Positions 1-8,161 of a DNA stretch of 19,161 nucleotides are shown piece after piece. How positions within the stretch are numbered: the stretch's first letter is position 1; every line of letters begins with the position of its first letter. Made by a program: the position numbers and the translations under genes. The notes under the pieces were generated by a model. That model worked only from the letters and a program-made list of their open reading frames with translations, had not been told where the DNA came from and made no database searches. Origin of the DNA: Spirochaetia bacterium UBA2205. GTDB taxonomy: Bacteria > Spirochaetota > UBA4802 > UB4802. The DNA lies in NCBI GenBank assembly GCA_002328585.1, contig DCUV01000001.1, positions 3,826 through 22,986 of the forward strand, read 5' to 3'.

Positions 1-2
1 TT

Positions 3-362
3 AGCTTTGCTGCTCAGTGTGAAAAGGTAAACGCTCAATCGTTTAAACAGCTTTCCTATAGGAAAAAAGGTACTGCATGGAAGCGCTTTCATCTGGTTTT
101 GTTTGATGATGAGTACGAATTTTTCATGGATGTGAAGAAGGTGTGGAAGATGTCGCTGGCAAAGGTTATTGCATACTGCATGGATAATGTACTGTTTGAA
201 TTTTTAGCAATCCTTGATGGAATGGGAGATGATGACTATACCGATAACTATCGGCACAGTGGCTACACATTTTGCTTTTATAAAGAAGAAGATATTGTTT
301 GCTGTAAATTTTACTGGGGACCACACCCGGACATACTACGAAAAACACAAACGACATCATAA
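3..362 (+). CDS. 3' part of an unrecognised protein gene, cut by the window edge
   Basis: The frame is open from base 3 to the stop at 362, so the TTG at 99 is probably internal and the true start lies left of the window. About 119 residues are visible. The stretch starts Lys/Arg-rich (YRKKGTAWKRFHL), continues with a hydrophobic/acidic helix-like region (KVWKMSLAKVIAYCMDN), and ends in an aromatic and Cys-rich segment (FCFYKEEDIVCCKFYWGP) before a short basic tail. There is no signal peptide or membrane segment in the visible part. I do not recognise the family. It lies 96 bases upstream of the deacetylase-family gene on the same strand, but the AT-rich gap between them argues that the next gene can have its own promoter. 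Confidence 0.5.
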   Translation, partial: SFAAQCEKVNAQSFKQLSYRKKGTAWKRFHLVLFDDEYEFFMDVKKVWKMSLAKVIAYCMDNVLFEFLAILDGMGDDDYTDNYRHSGYTFCFYKEEDIVCCKFYWGPHPDILRKTQTTS

Positions 363-458
363 AAAATTGCATCGTTATAAAAATAAAATAATTTATCTTG
401 ATTTATTATATATGAGTTTGCATTCTGTCTCAAGCTAACAAATTAGGGTTTAATATGT

Positions 459-1580
459 ATGAAAAATATCCTTCTTTATTCTGAAACTTTAGCACAGGTT
501 GAATATTCCCCAACACATCCTTTTAAACCAATGCGCGCAAAGCAGATGCTCGATCTTTTAAACAGATATGGCTTATTGGAAAATACCGAAATAATAGAAC
601 ACCCTGTCCTTGACGAAGAATTACTATATCTTTTCCATACACCTGATTATATACAAGCTCTTAAAACATGTGACCATGGCGAATTTGATATTAACCTCTT
701 AACCTATGGATTGGGCACACATGATAATCCCATTTTTAAAGGGGTATACAATTTTTCATTACAAGCCTCAGGTGGTACATTTTTAGGAGCTACAAAATTA
801 GTTGATACTGATGCTACTTTTGCTTTTAATCCAATTGGTGGATTTCACCACGCAATGAGCGATCATGCCGAAGGTTTTTGTTATATCAATGATATAGCCA
901 TAGCATTAAAACACCTTATACACAATGGTTTGCGCTGCGCCTATATTGATATTGATGTTCATCATGGTGATGGCGTTCAAAGCGCATTTTACGATGATAA
1001 TCGGGTACTTACTATTTCAATCCATGAAAGCGGACAATTCCTTTTCCCGGGCACAGGTTTTGAAAATGAGATAGGTGAAGGCGCAGGGTATGGTTATAAT
1101 GTCAATATACCGCTGTTAAAAGACACTGATGACGAAATATATATCTATGCATTTGAAGAAATTGTCCCACCACTATTGCAAAGTTTTAATCCAGATATTA
1201 TTTGTATTCAGGTTGGCGGTGATAGTCATAAGGATGATCCTTTAGCCCATCTCAACCTTACCAGCAATGGGTATCAAAGAGTGCTAACGCTTATAAAACA
1301 ACATTCTAAAAAAATATTGGGAACAGGCGGAGGAGGCTATAATCTGTATAAAACGGCAGCGCTGTGGACTTTAGCATGGTCAGTTTTTACCGGCATAAAA
1401 CCAATGGATAATTTTATGGGTGTTATTGGCGGAATGATGTATGGACCTGAAGCTGATGCTGGTTCTCTTTTTGACAATCCCTATTCTATTGGTGGATTAA
1501 CAAAGGATAAATGCTTTGACTATGCACGCGATGTTGTTGCTTACATTAAACAATCTGTTTTTCCCATTCATAATATCTGA
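459..1580 (+). CDS. Histone deacetylase/AcuC-family Zn-dependent amidohydrolase
   Basis: A full-length (373 aa) member of the arginase-fold deacetylase superfamily (histone deacetylase, AcuC, acetylpolyamine amidohydrolase). Visible family motifs are the catalytic His pair H130-H131 in GGFHHAMSDHAEGFCY, the zinc-binding DIDVHHGDG (D166, H168), the third metal ligand D255 in QVGGDSHKDDPLAHL, and the GGGGYN loop carrying the transition-state Tyr (about residue 294). All catalytic residues are present, so the enzyme should be active. Members remove acetyl groups from lysines (AcuC acts on acetyl-CoA synthetase) or from acetylated polyamines; the sequence alone does not decide the substrate. No acs, acuA or acuB gene is nearby. 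It has no signal peptide, so it should be cytoplasmic. The gene converges on the metallophosphoesterase with a 6-bp gap. The ribosome binding site is weak (TTAGGG upstream). Confidence 0.92.
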   Translation: MKNILLYSETLAQVEYSPTHPFKPMRAKQMLDLLNRYGLLENTEIIEHPVLDEELLYLFHTPDYIQALKTCDHGEFDINLLTYGLGTHDNPIFKGVYNFSLQASGGTFLGATKLVDTDATFAFNPIGGFHHAMSDHAEGFCYINDIAIALKHLIHNGLRCAYIDIDVHHGDGVQSAFYDDNRVLTISIHESGQFLFPGTGFENEIGEGAGYGYNVNIPLLKDTDDEIYIYAFEEIVPPLLQSFNPDIICIQVGGDSHKDDPLAHLNLTSNGYQRVLTLIKQHSKKILGTGGGGYNLYKTAALWTLAWSVFTGIKPMDNFMGVIGGMMYGPEADAGSLFDNPYSIGGLTKDKCFDYARDVVAYIKQSVFPIHNI

Positions 1581-1586
1581 TTGTTG

Positions 1587-2237
1587 CTATAATCGTTTTA
1601 TTGTTGCCTCTACACCGTTAAGTGCTACCAGTATTGACGCATAATATCCTCTTTTCAGACTGCCAGTATTGACCACTGTAGTGTTACCCAGTTTCCCGAT
1701 ACCACACGCTTCGTGTATATGTCCGCATATGCATAAAGTAATATTGTGCTCACAACAAAATTGTGCAACCGAGTTGCTTCCTGCATGCGTTTTAAATAGC
1801 GTCCTGTCACACATGTTCTTAGGGGGGGTGTGTGATACCAGCACCTTTGCAGGAAGATGGTTAATATGTTCAAAACCTTTATGCAAATATTCATGTATTT
1901 GCTCTTCGGTATATTCTATCGGAGTGGTTAAGGGCGTTTTAATTGAACCACCTACCCCAAAAAATCCTACATCATCCACTATTGCAAAACCTGCATGGAC
2001 AGAATAGGGTGATAGAAATTCTTGAATCAGGCTACCATCCCAATTGCCATGTACCGCCAGCACTGGTTTATTAATCCAGGCGATAGTTCTTTTATATGCA
2101 TGCCAGTTAGTATACCACATCACAGGTCCAATATCACCAGCAATAACAACAACATCGCTTGATTCAATCTCGGGCTGTAAGCGATAAATATTTTCATAGG
2201 CTCTGTGTATATCACTGAAGGCGCAAATTTTTATCAT
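1587..2237 (-). CDS. Calcineurin-like metallophosphoesterase
   Basis: A 216-aa protein of the calcineurin-like phosphoesterase fold, usually a dinuclear Mn/Fe/Zn-dependent phosphodiesterase or phosphatase. The five family blocks are in order: DIH (D9, H11), GD (D35), GNWD (N65, D67, with Trp where many members have His), HTPP (H136) and GHIH (H173, H175). Residue numbers are counted from the ATG at 2237. There is no signal peptide or membrane segment, so it is probably cytoplasmic. The family covers YfcE-like phosphodiesterases and diadenosine-polyphosphate or nucleotide phosphatases, and I cannot choose among these. The gene ends 6 bp from the convergent deacetylase-family gene, so their 3' ends must share any termination signal. 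Confidence 0.9.
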   Translation of the reverse strand: MIKICAFSDIHRAYENIYRLQPEIESSDVVVIAGDIGPVMWYTNWHAYKRTIAWINKPVLAVHGNWDGSLIQEFLSPYSVHAGFAIVDDVGFFGVGGSIKTPLTTPIEYTEEQIHEYLHKGFEHINHLPAKVLVSHTPPKNMCDRTLFKTHAGSNSVAQFCCEHNITLCICGHIHEACGIGKLGNTTVVNTGSLKRGYYASILVALNGVEATIKRL

Positions 2238-2373
2238 TATTTACTGTCCAGATTTGAAATTTTGATAGCAAACCATAAATAGAATGAAAAAGCGGGGTAA
2301 ATAGAGTAAAAGTCAAGAATTATAAATAGTATATATCTTTAAGAAAGTTTTCCTCTTTGAAGCAATATTTAAA

Positions 2374-2532
2374 CTATATTCCCCTATCCTCGTCAAATAT
2401 TTCTGCCGGAATCAACACACCAAAATACTTTATAGCAGAAACAAGCCTGTCACATTCATCAACCTGGGGTAATATTGCACATTCAAACGGTTCTTCATAC
2501 TCCTTATAAATGTATAATTGTGCATTTTTCAT
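2374..2532 (-). CDS. Small hypothetical protein (52 aa)
   Basis: A short complete ORF starting MKNAQLYIYKEYEEPFE and ending IFDEDRGI, rich in Glu/Asp and aromatic residues. It begins with ATG and has AGGG about 9 bases upstream, a reasonable ribosome binding site. It lies alone in the gap between the metallophosphoesterase and the membrane protein. Composition is coding-like: a mixed hydrophobic core (CAILPQVDECDRLVSAIKYFGVL, shown in part as DRLVSAIKYFGVLI) suggests a small alpha/beta fold. It contains two cysteines and no membrane segment. I do not recognise the family. It could be a lone regulatory or antitoxin-size protein, but no partner gene is adjacent. Confidence 0.5.
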   Translation of the reverse strand: MKNAQLYIYKEYEEPFECAILPQVDECDRLVSAIKYFGVLIPAEIFDEDRGI

Positions 2533-2871
2533 ATAGATAACCCTGCATTTAATAATCGTACTTTAATATAGCATAAATTACATTAAAATCAAGTTGAATA
2601 AACAATTTTATATTAAAATATATTTAAATTTGTATTTACAAGATTATCGATATTTTTTAAAGACTTATTACAATGACAGGGAAATGTTATATGTATAAGT
2701 TAAGAATAAAGTGAGGAAGTGTACATGGCCGGCATGTGACAGTCCATAATGAATGAAAATTATACAAACCGGAAACAATGCTCCCCTTGCCCTATGAAGG
2801 TGATAGGCCGGGGGATTAATCATGCTATTTTCGGAGTAAGTATATATAAGCATAGATAGTAATAGAAAAAA
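2533..2871. other. Intergenic stretch with one strong stem-loop
   Basis: There is no convincing gene here. A 61-codon minus-strand frame (2668-2853) has no ribosome binding site and atypical composition. The left half is very AT-rich. The right half holds a stem-loop at 2784-2814: arms CCTAT (2791-2795) and ATAGG (2803-2807), extended after one mismatch by six more pairs including two G-U pairs. Neither strand has a U-run after it, so it is not a standard intrinsic terminator. A smaller palindrome, ACATGGCCGGCATGT, lies near 2725. Confidence 0.4.
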
Positions 2872-3462
2872 CTAATGAAAAATTAATTTATATCCTGTTA
2901 CATAAATATAAAACCAGTGTTCGCCAACACCCCATATGAGAAAAATATAAAGAGCAATAATTCCGCTGATAACAGACATGACAGGCAAAGGTGTAATTAT
3001 TTTTTGTAATCCAACCCCTTTCTTTTTTAATCTATATCGACAGAACATTTCACTAATCCCCATGAAAGCAAAAGAACCAGATAGTGCCAACAAAAATGCT
3101 GAATTTAATGTATAATATAATGTTTCCCCAAAGGTAAAAAATTCACTCACCCTTACAAGTTCTTTTATAATCCACACTATCTGGACCATTAATGACGCAA
3201 TAATTCTTTCATGTATAGTTGCGCCTTTAAAATATAATACAGGATAAACTATAAGAGAATTAAAGCCAATAAATACAAACAACACAATACCTGATATAAA
3301 AGAGATCCAATACTTTACATCTCTATTATCAATTTTCCATGATTCAAAGTAAAGATTGTGAAGCACAATGTAAATACCAAGCAGCAATACAATTGGTGTA
3401 ATAAACCGCGACACAAAGTTTTGTTTGACCACATAGCTGTGTTCAATCCTGTGTTCAATCAT
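2872..3462 (-). CDS. Unrecognised polytopic membrane protein
   Basis: A 196-aa hydrophobic protein with about five predicted membrane segments: near residues 18-38, 52-75, 85-100 (weaker), 115-135 and 155-178. Cytoplasmic-type basic patches lie between them (CRYRLKKKG). The start overlaps the last 8 bases of the upstream sulfatase gene, so the two are co-transcribed and probably translationally coupled. That suggests a role connected to the sulfatase, for example export, membrane docking or uptake of the sugar released, but this is inference from position only. I see no transporter signature or catalytic motif and cannot assign a family. Confidence 0.75.
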   Translation of the reverse strand: MIEHRIEHSYVVKQNFVSRFITPIVLLLGIYIVLHNLYFESWKIDNRDVKYWISFISGIVLFVFIGFNSLIVYPVLYFKGATIHERIIASLMVQIVWIIKELVRVSEFFTFGETLYYTLNSAFLLALSGSFAFMGISEMFCRYRLKKKGVGLQKIITPLPVMSVISGIIALYIFLIWGVGEHWFYIYVTGYKLIFH

Positions 3463-4858
3463 ATTTTTTTCCCATCTTTAAATCTTCTAACAATTTTTTC
3501 AGTTCTGGCTTAAGTTTTAATCCATTGTGTGTATTTAAAAGATTATCCCTTTCATCAGGATCATCTATAACATTATAAAGTTCTGGCTTTCGCCTTCCAC
3601 CATATTCAATGTAAATGTGCGAATCAGTTCGGACAGCACTAATTTCTGGAACATTATAGGGAAATTCCTTAAAATATTCATAGAGCCATGCTTTTCTTCC
3701 ATAAGCTTTATCAGACAGCAATATCGGCTTTAAACTATTTCCTTCTATAAATGGTGGTATAGGAATACCCGCTAAATCAAGTAACGTGGGGGCCAGATCA
3801 ATATTTAATATCATTTGGTCAGCCTTTCTTCCAGGATTTTTAATGAGCCCGGGATATCGAATAATAAAAGGAATTCGTATTGCTTCTTCATAAGCCCATC
3901 TTTTATCAATCAAACGATGCTCTCCCCAGAAGTAACCATTATCTCCTGCATAGATAACAACAGTGTTTTCCGATATTCCTAAATCATCTAACGCTCGCAG
4001 TATTCTGCCAATCTGCCTGTCAAGCGCAACAACAGTCCTGCAATAGTTGAGATAATGATGTCCCAATGTACCAAACGTACCAGCCCATGTTCCGCCCTGT
4101 ACTGTTGTTACCCACGGATCAGATTCTTCTGGCAATAGTTGTTTTACATCAACATCATTATATAAATTTTTTAAATCATCTGGCGGCAGGAAAAGCTGAT
4201 GAACAGCTTTGTGCGACAAATATAAGCAGAATGGATTTTTCCGTTTAGTTTTAATAAATTCTATTGCAAAGTCGGTTAAATCATCAGTAATATATTTACC
4301 TTTACGTTCCGTTAAAACGCCATCAATGTATAAAGGACAATCAAAATATCTCCCCTGACCTTCCTGAATGGTAAAGGAAATAAATCTATCAACACCTCTC
4401 AGTTTTGGGAGCCCTTTTCCAGGCATGTGCCATTTCCCAATAAAAGCAGTATCATAACCTGCTTGTTTTAGTATTTCTAAAAATGTTATATTTTCATTAT
4501 TCCATACAGTCAGGTTGTTTTTAACACCATGGGTGTGAGCATATTGTCCGGTAAGAAAGCTTGCACGCGAAGGGCTACAAAGTGATGTTGTCACAAAAGC
4601 ATTTTTAAAATGCACCCCTTCAGAAGCAAGCCTATCAAGATGGGGAGTTTTGATAATGGGATGTCTCATACAGCTCATAGCATCCCAGCGATGGTCATCA
4701 GAAAGAATGAATAGTATATTTGGACTTGTTTTTGCTACAGCCCGCAAGGGTAAACAGTGTGAAACATAAGCTCCTATTGAAGCACCACATAGCTTTAAAA
4801 GATTTCTACGTGTTAATGACATACCGTCAGTTATTGAATCAAACATTATTCTGGACAT
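3455..4858 (-). CDS. Exported sulfatase (formylglycine-dependent, Cys-type), likely Tat substrate
   Basis: A type I sulfatase of the alkaline-phosphatase superfamily, hydrolysing sulfate esters of sugars or similar compounds. The N-terminus carries a twin-arginine signal (SLTRRNLLKLCG, Arg pair at 19-20 of the longest frame) followed by a hydrophobic stretch. Next come the metal-binding SDDHRWD segment (D56, D57) and the core signature SLCSPSRASFLTG, whose Cys (C96) would be converted to formylglycine. Further on are GKWH and the metal-site GDNGYFWGEHRL. Total length, about 467 aa, is normal. The frame opens with a TTG at 4864, but the GGTG ribosome binding site sits 7 bases before the ATG at 4858, so I chose that start. 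A formylglycine-generating enzyme is needed and is not in this window. The gene overlaps the downstream membrane protein gene. Confidence 0.92.
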   Translation of the reverse strand: MSRIMFDSITDGMSLTRRNLLKLCGASIGAYVSHCLPLRAVAKTSPNILFILSDDHRWDAMSCMRHPIIKTPHLDRLASEGVHFKNAFVTTSLCSPSRASFLTGQYAHTHGVKNNLTVWNNENITFLEILKQAGYDTAFIGKWHMPGKGLPKLRGVDRFISFTIQEGQGRYFDCPLYIDGVLTERKGKYITDDLTDFAIEFIKTKRKNPFCLYLSHKAVHQLFLPPDDLKNLYNDVDVKQLLPEESDPWVTTVQGGTWAGTFGTLGHHYLNYCRTVVALDRQIGRILRALDDLGISENTVVIYAGDNGYFWGEHRLIDKRWAYEEAIRIPFIIRYPGLIKNPGRKADQMILNIDLAPTLLDLAGIPIPPFIEGNSLKPILLSDKAYGRKAWLYEYFKEFPYNVPEISAVRTDSHIYIEYGGRRKPELYNVIDDPDERDNLLNTHNGLKLKPELKKLLEDLKMGKKYD

Positions 4859-5083
4859 TACCAAGCACCTTTTTTATAGAGGATATTCAAAGCGATGGTA
4901 GATAGCTTAATACTATAATACTTCAATGGTAATGTCAATGATAATGTTGTAAATTAATCTTTTCACTGTATAACAGCATTAAAGTTTTACAAAGCTACCA
5001 ATAGCATACTGTAAAAATATATGCAACGCCATAAAATGCTTGAAATTGTCATATCATGAATCAATCTGGTACAGGATACAACC
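4859..5083. other. Divergent intergenic region between sulfatase and LysE-type gene
   Basis: An AT-rich region of about 220 bases that must hold promoters for both divergent genes. I see no clear consensus promoter pair or operator palindrome. The LysE-type gene has a ribosome binding site (AGGA, 7 bases before its ATG). Confidence 0.3.
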
Positions 5084-5704
5084 ATGGGATTAAAAGCGCA
5101 GCTCATTGAATTTATACTGCTTACATTGACCATTTCACTTTCTGGAGTTATGGCTCCAGGGCCCATGAGCGCTGTGGCAATGAATCATGGAACACAACAA
5201 CGGTTTGCTGGATTATTCATTGCAAGCGGGCATGCTTTCGTGGAACTTCCGCTTATAGTAGCACTCTTTTTTGGGATAGCTTTTACTTCGCGGTTTTCCT
5301 CTCTTACAGCATATATTACCCTTGCAGGCAGCATTGTATTATTTATCCTTGGCACAGTAACCATACGGGATATCCGTAAACAAATTACTATCGCTCATCA
5401 TTCCCCCCTCATCGATGGTATTGTGCTTTCAGCTTTTAATCCATATTTCTTTATATGGTGGTTTACTATTGGTTTGACGCTTATTCAAAAATCAGTGGTA
5501 TTTGGTTTATCCGGATTGGCTATTTTTTCAGTACTGCATGTAGCATGCGATTATGTATGGCTGCTCCTTTTATCAATGGTATCATTTGCGGGCGCTTCAT
5601 TTTTAGGAAAGCAATTCAAAACGGCTGTTAGTATCATAACTGTTGTTATGCTATATGGTTTTGGCGTGTACTTTCTGTTTGATGCCTTACGCCAGATACT
5701 TTAA
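5084..5704 (+). CDS. LysE/RhtB-family amino-acid exporter
   Basis: A 206-aa membrane protein of the LysE/RhtB translocator superfamily, which exports amino acids or small zwitterions from the cytoplasm in exchange for protons. Length is typical. The N-terminal first helix is followed by the family APGPM motif (residues 24-28). About six membrane segments follow, including a Trp/Phe-rich one around 120-132 (NPYFFIWWFTIGLTL) that is also characteristic. The start ATG at 5084 has AGGA 7 bases upstream. Substrate cannot be inferred. The gene stands alone, divergent from the sulfatase and convergent with the thioesterase. A small stem-loop follows its stop. Confidence 0.88.
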   Translation: MGLKAQLIEFILLTLTISLSGVMAPGPMSAVAMNHGTQQRFAGLFIASGHAFVELPLIVALFFGIAFTSRFSSLTAYITLAGSIVLFILGTVTIRDIRKQITIAHHSPLIDGIVLSAFNPYFFIWWFTIGLTLIQKSVVFGLSGLAIFSVLHVACDYVWLLLLSMVSFAGASFLGKQFKTAVSIITVVMLYGFGVYFLFDALRQIL

Positions 5705-5711
5705 GATTTTC

Positions 5712-5728
5712 CACCATCAACTATGGTG
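5712..5728 (+). terminator. Stem-loop after the LysE-type gene (weak terminator candidate)
   Basis: CACCAT (5712-5717), a 5-base loop and ATGGTG (5723-5728) form a perfect 6-bp stem just after the stop codon of the exporter gene. There is no U-run on the plus strand; on the minus strand the stem is followed by GAAAATCTT. It could limit read-through between two convergent genes, but it is not a canonical intrinsic terminator. Confidence 0.25.
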
Positions 5729-5806
5729 TCATCTGCAGTGATTATAAAAGCCATTCAGGCAATACTATGGTAAGTCAGAATCACACACCATGCAGCAACA
5801 GCAAAT

Positions 5807-6214
5807 TTATTTGTGATAGGCTACAGCATCCCCCGTTGCAACAATTTTATCATCTGCACCTCGCACATCAACGCGCCATGAACTTACTTTTCTACCAGCG
5901 TGGACTACAACAACCTCTGCAAATATACGTTCGCCAACCAGTGCAGCCTGCAGATACTGCAATGTCATGCTTAAAGCTACAGCCATTGTACCCATTGAAT
6001 TGCTTGCAACAGCAAATGCCTGATCTGCCACAGCATGAATAATGCCGCCATGTGCACGTTCAACCGCATTACAATATTCAGGTTTAACAGTAAGAGAACA
6101 CCGCGCATAGCCATGCTTAACTTCTTCTACCGTTATTCCTAAAAATGTAGCTAATGGATCCCTGCCCACAACCTCCCGTGCATACACAATTGGGTCCTTA
6201 ATGATGTTTTCCAT
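5807..6214 (-). CDS. PaaI-type hotdog-fold acyl-CoA thioesterase
   Basis: A single-domain hotdog protein of 135 aa. The signature CNAVERAHGGIIHAVADQAF matches the PaaI-like subgroup: the Asn and HGG near the helix start, then the Asp in the central helix (ADQAFA), which is the catalytic acid in characterised members. Such enzymes hydrolyse CoA thioesters, often of phenylacetate or other aromatic acids, and act as tetramers in the cytosol. No aromatic-degradation genes are nearby, so the substrate is unknown. The frame could open with GTG at 6223, but GGGAG sits 8 bases before the ATG at 6214, so I chose the latter. It follows the radical SAM gene after about 106 bases. Confidence 0.85.
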   Translation of the reverse strand: MENIIKDPIVYAREVVGRDPLATFLGITVEEVKHGYARCSLTVKPEYCNAVERAHGGIIHAVADQAFAVASNSMGTMAVALSMTLQYLQAALVGERIFAEVVVVHAGRKVSSWRVDVRGADDKIVATGDAVAYHK

Positions 6215-6255
6215 GTGCACCACTCCCTCAGAAGATAAAAGTATTTATCAGTGTC

Positions 6256-6276
6256 ATTCCGGGCTTTACCTGGAAT
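6256..6276. repeat. REP-like hairpin
   Basis: ATTCCGGG (6256-6263) pairs with CCTGGAAT (6269-6276) across a 5-base loop, giving eight pairs including one G-U. The flank reads GTCATTCC, resembling the widespread dispersed GTCATTCC-type palindromes seen in many bacterial intergenic regions. It lies between the stop of the radical SAM gene and the start of the thioesterase gene. No U-run follows on either strand. Confidence 0.4.
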
Positions 6277-6320
6277 CAAAATAATTAACAAAATACTGAA
6301 TCATTAAAAAACGAATACGG

Positions 6321-7577
6321 CTAAAAGCTTTCTTTAGGCGGATTATAATAGCCCAATCGCATATCAGGATACCGCCCCTGTACTGTAGCAAGCAAATTAC
6401 GTATGCCAAGTGCAGGCTCATCAACAAAACCAATCGTATCTAAATAATAATCCGGATCAATATTCAAATTTCGAGTCTGTATCATGTCAACAGGGAATCT
6501 GTCAAGAAATGAAAAAAGATTTTTTACCTCACTCTCTGCATCGGTAAAACCCGGCAAAAAGAAAAGGTTTAATGAAACAAATATACAAGCTTTACAGGCC
6601 AATGCAATACTCTGCAATACATCGTTAAAATAATAATTTTTAGGGCGATAGTACCTGGTGTAATATTCCTCAGTTGGTGAATTAAGGCTTACCCTGACCG
6701 AATCAAGTCCAGCGTCAATGCACATAGTAAGAGCATCAGGTTTTGAACCATTGGTATTCATATGAATTGTTCCCCTGTTTGTTTTTTTACGAACCAGCTT
6801 TATTGCCTGTGCTATATCCTTTGCTCGCATAAGCGGTTCGCCTTCACAACCCTGTCCAAAACTAACAACCGCCCTATCAACCCGCTCAATATGGTGCAGC
6901 ATCACCTGTGCAATCTCTTCGGGTGATGGCTCTTTCGCAAGGCGATATTGCGAAACATGTATACCACTATCTTTTTGAAACGAAAAGCAACCCAGACATA
7001 GAGCATTACACGTTCGTGTAGTGGGTACAGGTGCCTCATACCGGCTTAAGAAGAAATTGCGTGCACATAAACATCCGTATTGCGTAGAGCAAGTTATTAA
7101 CTGCTTAACCAGGCTATTGCCGGGGTATTCTTTCCTAATAGCCTTTATTGTTTTAAAAAGTTCACCATCATTACGATGGAGAGCGGGGTCAGAGCGTGGA
7201 TCAGAATCAATACGCATTGCCGGCACATAAAAGTCATCACCTGCAAAAACCAGCCCGCAGTACGCCCATAGTGACAATAGTGGAGCATTGGCATTTTTAA
7301 CATAGGCTGGTAGATATGTCCTTAAATAGCCCGAGCTTAAAAAAGCAGCCACAGCCAAAATTTTATTACCATTGAAATTGCTTACAGGCTTAAACGATCT
7401 TCCTTCAACGGGGAACCGCTCCGGCAATACATACAATGTACTCCCATCGGGAAGTGGTAATAGTTCTTCCTGTTCAACGGCAACAAACCGCCTGCCGCTT
7501 CTAAACGCTGCAATGGCAGCGGGATGCTTATAGATAGCGCCATCACTATCACAAAATGCCATCAACGCTTTTTGCAT
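6321..7577 (-). CDS. Radical SAM protein with a long N-terminal extension
   Basis: A 418-aa protein with a radical S-adenosylmethionine core. The [4Fe-4S] motif C190-x3-C194-x2-C197 lies in TRTCNALCLGCFSF, and a GEP-type SAM-binding motif follows in FGQGCEGEPLM. The core occupies roughly residues 180-400. The first 180 residues form an unusual extension with no motif I recognise, but they contain an extra cysteine group (C163, C169, C171) close to the core. I cannot assign a reaction. The C-terminal part lacks an obvious SPASM cysteine cluster. The gene follows the coiled-coil protein gene on the same strand after about 71 bases, so it may be the tail of the aroA string or have its own promoter. 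Confidence 0.85.
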   Translation of the reverse strand: MQKALMAFCDSDGAIYKHPAAIAAFRSGRRFVAVEQEELLPLPDGSTLYVLPERFPVEGRSFKPVSNFNGNKILAVAAFLSSGYLRTYLPAYVKNANAPLLSLWAYCGLVFAGDDFYVPAMRIDSDPRSDPALHRNDGELFKTIKAIRKEYPGNSLVKQLITCSTQYGCLCARNFFLSRYEAPVPTTRTCNALCLGCFSFQKDSGIHVSQYRLAKEPSPEEIAQVMLHHIERVDRAVVSFGQGCEGEPLMRAKDIAQAIKLVRKKTNRGTIHMNTNGSKPDALTMCIDAGLDSVRVSLNSPTEEYYTRYYRPKNYYFNDVLQSIALACKACIFVSLNLFFLPGFTDAESEVKNLFSFLDRFPVDMIQTRNLNIDPDYYLDTIGFVDEPALGIRNLLATVQGRYPDMRLGYYNPPKESF

Positions 7578-7625
7578 ACAATCATTTTACACCACATCCA
7601 ATAATATCATTGCATCACCATTCAG

Positions 7626-7641
7626 TATACACTCCTGTATA
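7626..7641. repeat. Short palindrome upstream of the radical SAM gene
   Basis: TATACA (7626-7631) and TGTATA (7636-7641) are perfect inverted repeats separated by CTCC. The site lies between the stop of the coiled-coil protein gene and the start of the radical SAM gene. It could be an operator or a small hairpin; no U-run supports a terminator. Confidence 0.25.
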
Positions 7642-7648
7642 ATGCATT

Positions 7649-8161
7649 TCAGGGGAGCATCCCTATATTTTTTACATGATTTGCTAATTTTTTATGATAC
7701 TTTTTTTCGGCATGTTTAAGGTGTGTGTGCAATGCATCCTGTTCTTTTTGCAGCGCCTTATAAATACTATCCTTATGCACGGCTGCTTTGTCTTTCCCCA
7801 TTTTTTGCAATTCTGCTTTACGCGCTAATCGTTTATCACGAACAGTGCGCCATTGCATGCGTATTGCATGTATTTCTTTTTTTATTGGTGATAGTTCCTC
7901 CTCAACATAGTGCTGGAAAATAATTTCACCTGCATTATGAAATTGTGCCAGCTTTTGCATAAGCCCTGATAGATATTGTTTGCCCTTTTGAGTAATGACA
8001 CGATTATCTTTTTCTTTGACGATATAGCCCCGAATTTGTAATTCTTCAAGCAATGGGTCATCACATGAGCTATCGCCCAGGCAAAACAACAACAAAATGC
8101 AATGTTGCAGCTCTTCTTGTGTAAGCAAAGATTCCGTTAGAGCATGGAATTTGTCTTTCAT
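7649..8161 (-). CDS. Hypothetical protein: helical N-terminus plus basic coiled coil
   Basis: A 170-aa protein. Residues 1-75 look like a winged-helix-type domain (QEELQHCILLLFCLGD, then LLEELQIRGYIVKEKDNRVITQKGKQYL, cited here in parts), with an 'ITQKG' turn typical of DNA-binding wings. Residues 80-165 are a Lys/Glu/His-rich predicted coiled coil with no membrane segment. Its ATG overlaps the stop of the thiS-like gene (bases 8158-8161), so the two are translationally coupled. I do not recognise the family. A regulatory or scaffolding role is possible, but nothing in the sequence fixes it. Confidence 0.7.
   Translation of the reverse strand: MKDKFHALTESLLTQEELQHCILLLFCLGDSSCDDPLLEELQIRGYIVKEKDNRVITQKGKQYLSGLMQKLAQFHNAGEIIFQHYVEEELSPIKKEIHAIRMQWRTVRDKRLARKAELQKMGKDKAAVHKDSIYKALQKEQDALHTHLKHAEKKYHKKLANHVKNIGMLP

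Noticed and set aside
1669..2007. Plus-strand frame of 112 codons
   Set aside because: Antisense shadow of the metallophosphoesterase; Cys/Pro/Ser-rich composition typical of shadow frames.
2668..2853. Minus-strand 61-codon frame in the intergenic gap
   Set aside because: No ribosome binding site, composition unlike a protein, and it overlaps the stem-loop at 2784-2814.
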